Of a DNA stretch of 64,000 bases, positions 1 to 12,507 are shown piece by piece. Source of the DNA: Annulohypoxylon bovei var. microspora (Eukaryota > Ascomycota > Sordariomycetes > Xylariales > Hypoxylaceae); the NCBI GenBank assembly GCA_022836615.1, contig MU405324.1, forward strand, positions 62,001 to 126,000. Direction: 5' to 3'. Position numbers and translations under genes: made by a program. Each line of letters begins with the position of its first letter. Position 1 is the first letter of the stretch. Below the pieces are notes generated by a model. It did not search any database. It had not been told where the DNA came from and worked only from the letters and a program-made list of their open reading frames with translations.

Positions 1-54
1 AATAGTTAGAACCCGCGATCTAAAGCCGTTGGCGCCAGCACGAGCAAGAGGATC

Positions 55-1820
55 ATGGCGCGTTCCACCATATTCCAGACCCTCGTTGGTCTCCTGCTAC
101 TCTTCTGCTCAGCAGTAGGAGCTTCTACAGATCAGGTTCTATGTGACAAAATCAAGGTTAAGCTTGGCAACGATACCGTTCAACCTACGGAGGATAGTTA
201 TGAAGCTCTGAGCACTGAGAACTGGTATTTCTCCCCCGTACATTCGACGTAGGGGATCGAATAACTAATTCTATCATAGGTCGCAAACTGTTTGGGCAAA
301 GCCGGCATGCATCATTCAACCTTCTAACACCGAGGAGCTCACCTTCGTTGTCTCGGCCGTCGTAGCCCAGAAAGCGAAGTTCGCGGTCCGTTCTGGTGGA
401 CACTCAGTCGTCCCCGGAGCCGCCAACATCAATGGAGGTGTTTTGATCGACATGGTGAATTTCAACACCGTGGAATATGATGCGGACAAGAAAGTCGCGG
501 TAGTAAGCTCTGGGCTTCGGTGGAAAGAAGTCTACACTGCATTGGACCCTTACAATGTGACCGTGGTTGGGGGCAGAGTCCTAGAAGTCGGTGTTGGTGG
601 TTTAGTCCTTGGAGGTGAGTTTTTCTATCGTTTCATAGTGGTGAAATGGATCGCTAACGAGTGCTATAGGTGGTCTCTCTTATCTTGCCGATCTTTATGG
701 TTTAGTCTGTGACAACGTCGTTAATTTTGAGGTATGTAAGGGATTCTTCAGCTGAAAACCGCCCTGTTTGCTTTATTGCTGACTCAAGACCCGATTGGTG
801 TAGGTTGTCACCGCAAAGGGAACTGTTGTAAACGCAAGCGCTGAATCCCATCCGGATTTATTCTGGGCTCTGAAGGGTGGAGCCAATAACTTCGGTAAGA
901 CGCGATAGAGGTGATTCCATTTCATATGAGTGATTGGTTGGCTTACACATCAGCAGGCATCGTCACTAAGTTCACATTGAAAGCTTACGACATCCATGAT
1001 GCATGGGGTGGCGTGAGGGTGTATTCGCTCGATGCTCTACCAGCATTATTCGATGCCATGTACCAATACCAATCAGTTGCGAACAAGGACCCTTACGCGA
1101 ACATCATGCTACAGGCTTTCCCGACAAACGCGAGTATCGGTGCGATCCTAAACATAGTGTACCTGAAGCCTGAGGAGGAACCGGAGGCGTTTGCGCCTTT
1201 CCGAAATATCACGTCACTAGCCGATCAGACTCAGCTCCAGACATTGACTGAGCTCATGCTCGCGGCGCCTGTCCCTGAGCTGACCCGGTAAGTCCTGAGT
1301 TTTCGTTTAGTTGTTTTCTTTGCTAATAGGTCGCTGCAGTGTGAACTGGTTCAGCTCCAGCTTTACCACCGACAAGCAGTTATTTAGCGAAGCCGCCGAC
1401 ATCTTGACCAAAGCCCCGGAGCTTGAGCAGCTTGCGAATCTGACAGCAGGATCCTTGGCTTTCGGCTGGCAGCCAATTTCCAGCAGCGCTGTCCTTGCGG
1501 GACATGCCAGCGGCGGCAACCCACTAGGACTCCAGCCCGTCAACCAAACTTGGCTCGTATTGGACGTGGGTTGGTGGAAACCGGAAGACGATGAACTAGC
1601 GCACAATTACACGGCGAGCATAATTAATAAGATCGACGACGCGTCCAAGAGCAGCGGTAACTATGTCGACTATATCTTTATGAACGACGCGGCGGCGGAT
1701 CAGCCTGTGATCGAGCGTTACGGGAAAGACAACGTGGCGAAGCTGAAGGCCACAGCGCAGAAGTACGACCCAGGTCGAGTCTTCCAAAACCTGGCTTCAG
1801 GGGGGTTCAAGTTATCTTGA
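55..1820 (+). CDS. Secreted FAD-linked oxidase (berberine-bridge/FAD_binding_4 type), 489 aa
   Basis: Six exons (55-224, 280-614, 670-731, 804-894, 957-1287, 1340-1820) join in frame to 489 codons. Residues 1-23 form a hydrophobic signal peptide ([14 protein letters not shown]), so the enzyme is probably secreted. The N-terminal half is a PP-loop FAD domain. RSGGHS supplies the histidine that binds FAD covalently, followed by [14 protein letters not shown] and the [16 protein letters not shown] block typical of the family. The second FAD-binding cysteine of bicovalent BBE enzymes is not at its usual place (the stretch reads [10 protein letters not shown]), so attachment is probably through one residue only. 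The C-terminus keeps a [12 protein letters not shown] motif ([11 protein letters not shown]). Such enzymes oxidise alcohols, sugars or secondary metabolites with O2; the substrate here is unknown. The start is the first ATG and is fixed by the signal peptide. Confidence 0.88.
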
Positions 1821-3090
1821 GGTCCGAGGATAATTTATTTGGTTGTCCTGCAAGGCCGATGTAACCCGGCCGACCAATGGTAGAATAACGAACTTCTAGA
1901 ATTGTAATGTATATTGTATATATTAACGTACCCTTTAGCTGACGTACGTCGGCCTTAAGTGTTGTATGCGTACATAGTGAGATATTTAGCGCTTTGAGCT
2001 CTTGGAAATTTCTTGGTGAACGCGTCTAGGCAGTCTCCTGTTTAGGAAAGTAGCTTAACGCCGGTACCGAGTCTATCGAATATCTCCGTAGTTTATTAGT
2101 AGCGGCTCCTAAGAGCCGTGAGAACCGTGCGAGCCGTTAGCCGTTCAGGGACTATGGCTGAACATGGAAATAAATGCCGGTTTTGGTATCAGCATCTATC
2201 TAACTCAAGACATAAGCCACTTTGCCTATATGAAACAGGGTAATAGCTAACTAGAAGTGTTTCTCGCTTTTGATAGCTTCGTAACAGGCTTATCATACAT
2301 ATTGAAGCCGGTGAAGAATTAGCTCCGCCACGACTTTGCTTTTAAGCTCGTGGATCTCGCGATGATTGTTACGTATGTGAGAGATCTGGCCGAGAAAATT
2401 TAATAAGCTTATGCAAGGACCGTAAGATGGACAGGGCAGAGACTCCCAGAGGGCTAAAGCCACCTAATTCAGATTCAGCCCTAGCGTGCCCTGACGGGCA
2501 ACAATGCAACACAGTCTGGATCCTTCGGATTGTGGAATCGCTCTGCGCCCTTTCTCTGCTGTGATGCGCTAACTTCCTTGGAACTTGGCCTGCTAGGTCC
2601 ACTAGGGATGTCGTATGTTCGAACGAGCCCGTTCGCAAACTATCACCCACGACCGGCACTTAAGGGGTGCGCTAGGAACAGACGATACCCCCCCAGTTAT
2701 TCTAAAATAAGGCTGATGACTGATAAAATTAAGCAATTAGGTAAGGACAAATGCAAACGGAATCACGTTGCCGAGGCGTGCAAGGGAATCGTAGCAAAAA
2801 GGGGCGGAAGCTATCAATCCAAATTATGGCGTAGCAATGCTGCTGCATGTTCGAGTATCATAAACGAAACGAGACACCTAAGAGAAGCTGAATAGCCAAT
2901 TCGAATATTCGAGCCGACGGAGAATAACGTCGCGTGGCAAGGTGAGGCCACATCATCAATAATCTCCTTCAGCTTGTAACCCTACACTTACTACATACAT
3001 ACCTAGTATATAGTGAGGGTGAAGCGAAGCGGACGTGCCATCGCCCAGAAATTCGCAACCGGAAAATCGTGCTTGGGAGCTCTGCGAGAC
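1821..3090. other. Intergenic spacer without recognisable gene
   Basis: About 1.27 kb between the FAD oxidase and the cupin gene. Open frames on both strands are short and low in family-like composition. Nothing here could be assigned. The last ~150 bp should hold the cupin promoter. Confidence 0.5.
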
Positions 3091-3973
3091 ATGGCTAAGG
3101 ATCCATATCTAGGGCTCGTGATTACGGCGTAAGTTGCCTACCTACCCTTCGATCGCAGTCCTAGCCGTGCGGGAAAGGATTTTTGGAGTGGAGCAGTGAG
3201 AACTTTGTTTTTTTTTCGGTTTGCTAAACATGACGATCGTCGTTCGCCCCCTGTAGCTTCGAGGGCGGCATCACCACCCGTGTGATCACCCACCCCTCTC
3301 ATCCCGACCGCGTCTTTGCCTACGAGGTGACGTTCCTCCTGCAGCACCCACGTGTGATAGCCGTTGCGTCGCAGAAGCCACCGTTACATTTTCACCCGCA
3401 TCAGGAGGAGTACCTCCAGGTGCTCGAGGGACGCCTAGCATTCGAGATCGAAGGCAAGGAGCGTGTTCTTGGTCCTGAAGATGGAGAAGTCGGCGTTCGC
3501 CCGTGGACGAACCATAGGCTGTACTCGCCGGTGTCTGAGGGTACCGAGACCGATTCGAAGGTGACGAGGTTTCTGCTTTCGGCGGATAGCACACCCGAGC
3601 TGTTTAGGCTCGATACGGTGTTCTTTGAGAATTGGTATGCGTACCAGGATCAGATCGTCGTGAAGGGTGATAAGGTCGACTTGGTTCAGGTAATGAGTGT
3701 AAGTCATCAATCCATTGCCAGTTCCAAACCTCCTCATTGACCTGTTCATAGATGTTTGACGCGGGCGGATCTTACCTGTCACTCCCATGGTGGATACCGT
3801 TTAGTAGGACGATAGCACGAGGATTGGGGATTCTGGTAGGTAGATGGATAGGAGGTATTTTAGGGTATCGACCATTCTATCGCAAGTGGACGACAGATTG
3901 GGAGTTTGCTTGTCGCAAGATGGAAATGTCAATTTTCCAGAGACGATTTGCCGATCGATCCAAGACAGACTAG
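3091..3973 (+). CDS. Cupin-domain protein, about 230 aa
   Basis: Three exons (3091-3128, 3257-3689, 3752-3973) give 230 residues. A small first exon supplies the ATG (MAKDPYLGLVIT), and the second carries the conserved beta barrel. Cupin motif 1 is seen as LHFHPHQEEYLQVLEGRL, with metal-ligand type histidines and a glutamate, and motif 2 as the region around RPWTNHRLYSP. The C-terminal third has hydrophobic segments (YLSLPWWIPFSRTIARGLGILVGRW), suggesting membrane contact. Small fungal cupins of this kind are found near oxidoreductase genes but their reaction is generally unknown. The second donor site is ambiguous (3690 or 15 bases later), which would add five residues without changing frame. 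Confidence 0.75.
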
Positions 3974-4156
3974 AGCATGTATATTTACCGACCTTTGAAT
4001 CAATTGGCAGTTGGAACACATGTGAGATTCAGAAATATTTGTGTAAATTGGTGAATATTACCTATATTCGCAGAAAAGACAGAAGTCCGCCACATATCTC
4101 ATTACCTATGAAGACCAAACCAGATTCGCTATTTCATATCTCCCATTGTCTCTTGT

Positions 4157-5222
4157 TTAAATGCTCTCTGCAAGAGCAGTGTTTTCCTTCGTGATCTTTG
4201 CCCACTCGGCACTCTTAGCCCATAACTTCTGCTGCTTGTCCTCGTTCAGACTGTCTGGGGAGCTGGGCTCTCTCTTTAGCTGTTTCAGGTAACCGCGCTC
4301 TCCTGGATACGCTTTGTTCGTGGCGAGGTCAATGACATCTACGCCAGCATCCGCCGTCGTGCGCAGGGTCGGATCTGCATAGCGGAGAATGGGTCGTAGA
4401 GGTTGAAGCGCAAACCTCTGAACATACTGCAGAAACTTGGGCGTGTTTGTGCGTAGCGCGCGTGAATCGGTTAGATTGCCCGGGTCAATTACAATGGCCG
4501 TGATCTTGCGTAGATCCTCATTCTAAACAATATGTTAGTGGGGTGCTCATCTTCATGTTTTAGCGGGATAGAGCGAGTAAGTAGATACATACCTTCTCAA
4601 GATACCCATTCAGCGCATATCCCCACATGAGGATGGCTAGTTTGGAGTTGGCATATCTGTTGAAGCCACGTCCTAGCTTGTCGGCATCTGGAGAAGCTTT
4701 CAACAAGGAATCCAGGTCGTCGGGGATACCTGGCGGGTATTTCTCTAGACCATTCTTGCCGGAGAAGTGCCCATCGCTGGTGAAAAGCACGACACGACCA
4801 CCCTCGGGACCAAAGCTACCGAGAAGTCGAAGGACCAAGGCGACGTGAGAAATGTGGTTCACCTGGATAGTCGTCTCGACGCCATCCGCCGTGAACTCAG
4901 GGTCGCGAGCCAAATTCCAGTAATACGCATTGCATATGATGCTAGCAAGTGGCGGAAGCTTCTTGTCCGTGATCTCAGCAGCAATTGTGCCGGCAAAGTC
5001 GTGCACGGCGGCGAGGTTAGCTAGGTCCAGCTGACGGATAGACGTCTGAGCTTTCGGGAAGCTGGCGATCGTCTCACGAAGCTTTTTGGTGTTGGGGTCC
5101 GTGTCTTCGGTGTTGCGAACAGTCAAGACTGCCGTATAATCTGGGTATTTCTCCAGAAGGTGCCGCACAGCAGGGATGGCGAGAGAGCCGTTCGCTCCGG
5201 TGACGATGATAGTGCCAGTCAT
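4157..5222 (-). CDS. Short-chain dehydrogenase/reductase, 331 aa
   Basis: Two exons on the minus strand (4593-5222, then 4157-4522) encode 331 residues. The N-terminus IIVTGANGSLAIPAVRHLL is a Rossmann nucleotide-binding loop, slightly divergent from TGxxxGxG. Further SDR landmarks are a CNAY block near residue 90 (in place of NNAG), VVLFTSDGH with the catalytic serine, and YANSK as the YxxxK active site. The exon after the 70-bp intron restores the usual C-terminal part (VIDPGNLTDSR). An upstream in-frame ATG at 5264 would add 14 residues; the 5222 start was preferred because it places the Rossmann strand directly at the N-terminus. NAD(P)-dependent oxidoreduction of an unknown carbonyl/alcohol is expected. 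Confidence 0.82.
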
Positions 5223-8200
5223 GATGTCGTTTATGTATAAGTGCCCAGCGTGTAGTAGGTTCAATGTTGAAGCTTGACAGGCTGCGGGATGAGTTCCACT
5301 AGAGCTCCTAGATTAGGTGCTTAGGTAGGTAGCTGTCAAAAGTTTAGTTTAGAGATGTGAAGGAGCGAGCTATCCATTAGCTACCAAGGTGTAAGTGGAT
5401 CTAGGCCTGGCAAAGGCTGGACGGCTTTGTAAGCTATGGTCCACCTTATTGATGGCGTAACTGAACCGCCGACCGGGCAAATAGCTTTGCTGCATGATGA
5501 TGATACTATCGTATCGTTCTAGTTCGAACAGTACCTGGTTGAGGGACTTGTAATAGGTATGCTGTAGAGGTATCTCGTTAGCTGAATGTAACAATTATAA
5601 TAGAGTTACATTGCTAGCGCAGGTCATCGACATATCAGCCAACCACTTCGATTCTTCAACACGGTGAAAAACACTGTATAAGAACCATGGAACTATTAGG
5701 TATTACAAGAGCTTAAAACCATGAGGCTAGCGCCAAGCGTTCAGTGACCGGGCTACGCTGTAAGTGTCCATTGGAAGCCAAAGATATACAGTAAATAAAT
5801 CTATGGTATGGGATATTCGTACTGTATTTCTTTTGAATAGAATGTAACATTCAAAGTAACCCTGCAACCTTAAGTTTACATCTTCCTTTGCCTGGATAGA
5901 TATCATATTCTCCAATAGAAGCTGTATGTTCGAACCACGTATGAATAAAGGAGCTTGCTACACTCGTTAAAGGATCAAAGGATGGAAATACATGCAGTTG
6001 TCGGTAGAAAGCTGTTGGCATAAGAATAGTAGGTAGTATGTATGATATATAATAGTGGTTAGCGTAACTACGTGTAAGACAAGTAGCCTTGGAGATAAGT
6101 TGCATTAGCATCCATTTGAAAGGAATATCCATTTAATAAGAAATAGAGGGGTAGAACGACAAGCAAGGGTACACGTAGTTTATTTTAAAAGTCGTGATGA
6201 CATTATAGTTAGTTAGTTGATAGGTAGTCTATTAAGTTTCTAATATCATGATCAAGAAAACTTATCGTTTATTCGGATGGTAGTTTTGAAGGTCCTAATC
6301 CTAAGTATCGGGCAGTATAAGACGGTAACATTGTGCTATTGTCGGATTATTGCGGTAGTCCTCAATGCTTTTACAAGATTTGTAGGACAGATATATCGAG
6401 CTTTTATGTCATTAGTCTTTAAATGGTGAGTTTACCTCTTGTATTATCTCCAAGGTGTCAATATACGGGCAAATAGCTTCCTTGAATGATGGTAGGATAA
6501 CTCCGAAAACACGGCAATAGAATCTCTTTACCTCTATAAGGCAAGTCATCGCGGCGGCCAATAAGCATCTAACATCTGCATGATCCTCTCGGCTGCTTTG
6601 GTAAGAGTTTGCCCTGGCTGCCCTGGTTGCCCTGGTAAGTATATATTATTAGTCATGGCCAGACTTCAAAGTAAGTTCTCATCAATATTCCTTTGGTAGG
6701 TAGGTAGGTATGTATTGGGGAGGCCTCAACTCGGATTTCTGGTCCTTACGGCCGGCGTGGGGCCGAACCTTCGGAGACGTCGAGGTACTTGGAAATCGAC
6801 CTGCAAGTCGAGTCTCAAAACGGGGATGATACAATTGGCAAGGGGGCACTTGGTCAATTGATCGTCGATTATATAGGTGCTGCCGAGAGTCCTCAGACGT
6901 TGGTCTTCTACCTGCGTATAGTTCCTTTCGAACATCTCTTCTAGTAATACCGAACAAGAAACAAGAAACAAGATCAAGTGTTTCAGATAGTTTCTTGAAT
7001 GGCATTGTTTAATCCGAGATACCCGGGATACTATCAAGTATATATGGCATATGTATGTATGTAGGCAGTTCGTTCCTATGCTGCTATGTTGTACAAAGCA
7101 AGGATCTAATTAAAGGCGAACGGCAGAGGCTTAATATTAAGACCCCTAAACCCACCAGTGACGTCAATCAAATTGATGGCTGATAGCAACTTAAAACCTA
7201 AATTCGTAGGTACATAAGCGTGCGGCGCGTGCCTAGAAGCGAGGTCAAACATGAGTACTGCATGTAATAGATCAATACAGGTAATTAGTGTCTCTCTGTT
7301 GACGGCAACGGAACGGATTGATGCCGACGGTGAAGGTGAATTTGAAGTCAAAAACCAATTAGGTTCATTTCATGTGCTGCATAGTTTGAAAATTAGAACA
7401 CCCACATTTCGGATTCGAATTTGAGGGGTTGATCAGATTCACGTTCCGTGGATGGACAAATTGAAATCATATTTGGAAGGTCGAATTTGATGATGCCATA
7501 TTGTACTATCACCTTTTGATGTATATTGTATAATGCTTAAAACGTAATGGTATATTAGCGGAGTTAAGGGAGCACTAGAAGCGCGCTTACCCCGCGGCAA
7601 TCAATGCAGACATGTACTAAACAGGTATCGTTCTTTCCTAGGCGCGCCGGTCCAAGCCGCCCAAAGCACAAGACCTGGGCAGCTGCATCACGGTCGTCAC
7701 CTGCCCGCAATGTGCATACCTAAAGCCGACAAATTCGGAAGTACAATATACTTTTTAGTACATGTCACCACACATCGAAATACCAGCTCAACCCAACCAT
7801 CATTAGTTGTTCGTCCCCTATCATACCTGTGTACGTAAAGTAGGTGGTACATTCACGCCACTGGGGCTACTAAATCAATACATGAACATACGCACTTCCC
7901 TTGGCTGTCAATCCAGAGATACTTGCCATAGTTACCAGTCCTCTCCTTCCCAACAATCATCATCAAGCCAACCCCATCTTCGCATCCATCGTCGCGCCCC
8001 ATTTTCTGCCTTTTGTCTTCTCCTTCTTCATCTTGCGAATTTCATCCACAATATCTAAAGAGGAAAGGGAAAGCGACAGCCGGTCACGCGCTCGTTTTAT
8101 TTAATTCTTCCCATTCTTTTTTTTCTCCGACTAATTTGAAGAACGGAACAATTGGAGGGTATAGCAACACTATTACTACTACCACTACTACCACCACCAC

Positions 8201-8379
8201 CACCACCACCTTACCGCTACCCCTCGATCCACCTTGTTGAATCCTTCGAAATCGACATCGTCATCCATCGTCCCCGCCGACAATCTACCCAGTCAATATC
8301 GACGCCCAAATATTCGAGACCTATAAACAACGAGATATCGATAAAAAAAAAAACCCAACAACCTACCGGAATTGCCAAA
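5223..8379. other. Long AT-rich spacer, gene-free by eye
   Basis: Roughly 3.2 kb with many stops in all frames. Short open frames near 5850-6130 (minus) and 6240-6320 (plus) have hydrophobic or Ser-Asp-Gly stretches that could be relics of a mobile element, but nothing can be assigned. The right end (about 8100-8379) is the pyrimidine-rich leader of the F-box gene. Confidence 0.45.
8169..8210. repeat. ACT/ACC trinucleotide microsatellite in 5' leader
   Basis: A run of ACT units passing into seven or more ACC units lies about 170 bp upstream of the grrA-like start codon, probably inside its transcribed leader. Confidence 0.8.
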
Positions 8380-10859
8380 ATGCGGCCTCCGGCTCCTTCT
8401 CTCGATGTCATAGCAGCTCGTAATTCTGCTGCCGCTGCCGCTGCCGTTGCCGCCGCCGCTAATGCTACTGTCGCCGGCGCTACAGCCGCCAGCGCTCCGT
8501 CGGGCTCCAATATGAATGCGACGGACGATGCGAGGGATTCGAGATCATCCTCGTCAACAAATTCTCCAGTTCCTGCGGACAATGAAGAATCCGATTTCTT
8601 CCATGTAGCAAATGATTCGCAATCTTCTTTAGGAGTGGTGCCCAACTTGCAGGATATGCAAGTGACCGATCAAGAATGCCTCCCGACCGTTGCCGCCCTT
8701 CCCAGCGAGATCCTTATTAGCATATTCTCTCGCATCAATAGCCCCAGCGAGCTTTTGAATTGCATGTTGACATGTAAGAGATGGGCCCGCAACGTTGTCG
8801 AGATCCTATGGCACCGTCCTACTTGTACCTCGTGGCAGAAACATAAGTCCATTTGCGCAACCTTGGGACTAGAGAGACCATTTTTTACATACACCGACTT
8901 TGTTAAACGCCTTAACTTGGCTGCCTTAGCTGACAAGGTCAATGACGGCAGTGTCATGCCGCTTGCCGTCTGCACCCGAGTCGAGCGTCTTACATTGACC
9001 AATTGTCAGGGTTTGACCGATTCGGGGCTGATACCCCTTGTGACGAGCAACCAACACCTGCTGGCGCTAGACATATCTGGTGATGTCAACGTCACTGAGA
9101 AGTCGATCATCGCCATTGCTGAGAACTGCCGCAGGCTTCAGGGTCTCAACGTGTCGAATTGTAAACAGATCTCTAACGAGAGTATGATACAGCTTGCCGA
9201 GAATTGCAGATACATCAAGCGAGTAGGTCTCCTTTTCCTAATATTTGTCCTCGTTTATTTTACCCTTTACTATAGCAACATGACTTATTTAAGAGGACCA
9301 TGCTAATCAAACCGCTAACTTCTGGCAAATAGCTCAAGTTGAACGATTGCGATCAGCTAAACGACTCCGCTGTCGTGGCCTTTGCTAACAACTGCCCAAA
9401 TATTCTCGAGATCGACCTCCACCAATGTGTAAATATCGGCAACGAGCCCGTTACTGCCCTGCTATCCAAAGGCCAGTCTCTCCGAGAATTTCGATTGGTC
9501 AACTGTGACCTCATTGACGATGGCGCGTTCCTATCACTACCTTCTCATAGACACTACGAGCACCTCCGAATCCTCGATCTTACTTCTTGTACCCGACTCA
9601 CAGATCGCGCTGTTGAGCGCATCATTGAAGTTGCCCCGCGATTACGAAACTTGATCCTGGCCAAGTGCAGCAACATCACCGATGCTGCTGTCTACGCCAT
9701 ATCTCGCCTGGGCAAGAATCTACACTTCATACACCTAGGCCACTGCAGGCACATCACGGACGATGCGGTCAAGCGCTTAGTACAGTGCTGCAATCGTATC
9801 CGCTATGTCGATCTCGGCTGTTGTACACATCTTACGGACGAATCCGTAATACAATTAGCGAGGCTCCCGAAACTAAAGCGAATTGGGTTGGTGAAATGTA
9901 GTAGCATCACGGACGAGAGTATGTATGCGCTAGCTGGGGCAAACCGACATGCCCAATCTAGGCGTAATACGACTGGCAATACTTCTAGAAGACACGAGTA
10001 TCACACAGGTAGCTTGGAACGAGTTCATCTTAGCTACTGTACCAACTTGACTCTCCCGGTATGATTTAGTGCACTCTAGGAGACCTGATAGGAGAACGCT
10101 AACATATCTTTAGAGTATCATCAAATTGCTCAACTGCTGCCCGAGACTTACACACTTGAGTTTAACCGGTGTGCCTGCTTTTCTCCGCGACGATTTAGAA
10201 ATCTTCTGTCGTGAAGCCCCTCCCGGTGTGTACTCTAGTTCCCTCTGTTCATCTCCGAATACTAAACTATCCTAGATTTTACCGATCACCAGCGTGCGGT
10301 ATTCTGTGTCTTCTCCGGCCAAGGTGTCACAGGCCTTCGGAACTATCTCAACACTCAACCCGAGTTTGCCGAATATCATCTGCAGCAGACGAGCCTTTTT
10401 GCCCCGCGAAGATCTGTCCAAATTAATCAGGATGTAGGTCAGGGCCAGGGACAGGCGATCGCCCCTGCACCGACTCCTGACATGGATGGCTTCGACGATG
10501 CTGACGGGGTCGAGGATGATGACATGGGCGACGGGAGTGAGATTGCTCTTGAGCAGGAAAACCCTACGAACGGAACCAATGTTGCAATCCCCCCTCCGCC
10601 GCCGCCTCCGCCGCATCATTCTAGCATGCCCTTTCAACTTGCACATCCTATACTTCCGCCGCACTCAGCTACTATTACGATAGGTGCTACTATCACGCTC
10701 CCGACTCAAAATGGTCATAATGCGGGGGTTGCTGCGGGTAGCACACCAGGTCCTAGCACTGCCGGTCAAGGCCTTTTCACGAATCAGGGCAATTCTGGTC
10801 CTAGTACAGCTCATATGCAAGGGCATGTCGAGGAAGACGATGAGGGTGGGCAATCATAG
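8380..10859 (+). CDS. grrA: F-box/leucine-rich-repeat protein, SCF ubiquitin-ligase subunit (Grr1/GrrA type), 754 aa
   Basis: Four exons (8380-9222, 9333-10058, 10114-10225, 10276-10859) give 754 residues. An Ala-rich and Ser/Asp-rich N-terminus precedes the F-box at about residues 105-150 (LPSEILISIFSRI ... CKRWARNVVEILWHRP), which docks to Skp1. It is followed by a long series of cysteine-type LRRs (VERLTLTNCQGLTDSGL; LRILDLTSCTRLTD; IHLGHCRHITDDAV; VDLGCCTHLTDESV), the substrate-binding curve typical of Grr1. Family knowledge: Grr1/GrrA targets phosphorylated proteins for ubiquitination in nutrient sensing and cell-cycle control, and in Aspergillus is needed for ascospore formation. The C-terminal ~90 residues are low complexity: an acidic stretch, then a run of eight prolines near residue 666, then Gly/Ser/Thr-rich sequence. 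The start chosen is the ATG in the context CCAAAATG; an upstream in-frame extension is only microsatellite. Confidence 0.92.
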
Positions 10860-12507
10860 GTTATGATTTGCTGCTCCTCGTCATCCACCGACGGATCAAG
10901 AGTATACCCCGTTTATTCTAAGTGTGCAACCCTTTAGGCTTGCAGAAATGCTGCCTAGAATAGCCGCGTCTTGGAAATGGAACATATTAGACTGCCTGAA
11001 GGTGCTCGAAACCTACTAAGCCTTGTGTCGTGGCTTCATATTTGCAGGTAACAAGTTCCCTTAGCAGTCAATTCGCTTATACCCTCGTACACGTCTTCTA
11101 TTCCTGCCATCCGAGTCAGGTTGAGGTTCTTGCAAAGCCCTTGCGGCATAAAGTTGCCTTCGGTGAAGGGCTACGTCGAAACACGTACTGGGGGTTATTA
11201 GCCGTCTTGAGCCCTCGATTAAATTGCGACCATGGTTCGGACAATCCAACATAGGGCAGCTCCCGGCTTACACGTATATGCTAAGGATCGCAGACCTCGA
11301 GAAAAGAAGAAAAAAACAATTAGTAGCACAAACCCCATACAAAGCAACAGAACAACTAAAGAAGCTCATGATGCAAACGATTGTGGCGTATAGGCGATGA
11401 ATATAATTTTGCAGGAGTCATGAAGATACCAAGTGTGATCAGTGTTGGAATGGAGTGGTTATGATGAAGCATTGCAGTCATACAACGTTTATTTGCTCCC
11501 TGTTTTTTTTTGCAGTGTTGCAGCAAGCTACAGACGTGTTCAGTTCTTCCTTGCCGGCACGTTATCGAGGCGGTTAGATGTGTTATGAATAGAAAACTCT
11601 TTCTGTTCTCCTATAATACTGTGCTTCGTTTCTCTATGCTAAGGGTAGGCTAATGACTCTTTGTTTTATAAAGTTGTAGTGATTTAGGATTGAGGTGGGC
11701 GTAGAAGACATGTGGATCTTTAAATCTCTTAAGATATCCTCTGAAATGTGTAGTCCGGTAGGTAAACAACGAATCTTCGATTGGTAGGTTCAAGATGGGA
11801 GTAGCAACTCTCTAAATGGATTTCCGGGTGGAAACTACGGTAGAAGGCGTCAGTCCCGACCGTGAGTATCCACACCCGGAAAGGGATTCGGAACGGAGAA
11901 CTTAATCGACGACATATTTTCCTATCGATAAGCCGGTTGATCTTGATAACTTAGCTCTATGCAGGTCTAATTCTTTGATCCTGTTCATAATCCCGGCTCC
12001 ATAGAATATGATAAATGACAAGGTCAGAACGAATTCCCATACAATCAGTCTTTGGGAAGAGTTTAGACAGTTTAGACCCCAACAAGTAAACCAGGCGCTA
12101 GACAACCAGACAGGCGGACGCCAGCACAAGTGAGCCACTTAGCCTCCAACGGACCGAAGCCGTCACAAATCAGACACCAAGTCTACGATGATAACTTACG
12201 AATTAATCACTTATTCCAGTGAAATTATTCTAAGCCACAAGAGTCGTAATTCGCCAGGCGTCCCTTGAATTAGGCATCTACTTCGTGAAACATGACGCAG
12301 TTTTCGTTTATCGGCATTCGGACATGTTGTAGAGTCCTCTTACTGCGAGCTCTCCGCAAGAGGCCTATATACAGGCCGTAGGTTGCTAGCTTTCTAGCCC
12401 GGGGGTTTCATTTTTCGTCACTAAGGCAACTCTTGAAGCTCTTGATTTCAACCCTCTGAATATTACTCATTACCCCAATTTATATATTTCACACCATCTC
12501 TTTCACC
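10860..12507. other. Intergenic: grrA 3' region and FMO promoter
   Basis: About 1.65 kb. The first few hundred bases are probably the grrA 3' UTR. The last ~150 bp before 12508 are pyrimidine/AT-rich and resemble a fungal core promoter. No further gene was seen. Confidence 0.5.

Noticed and set aside
5850..6320. Possible retroelement relic (hydrophobic minus-strand frame; YSDGS-like plus-strand stretch)
   Set aside because: Too short and broken by stops; no reverse transcriptase or integrase motif and no terminal repeats found.
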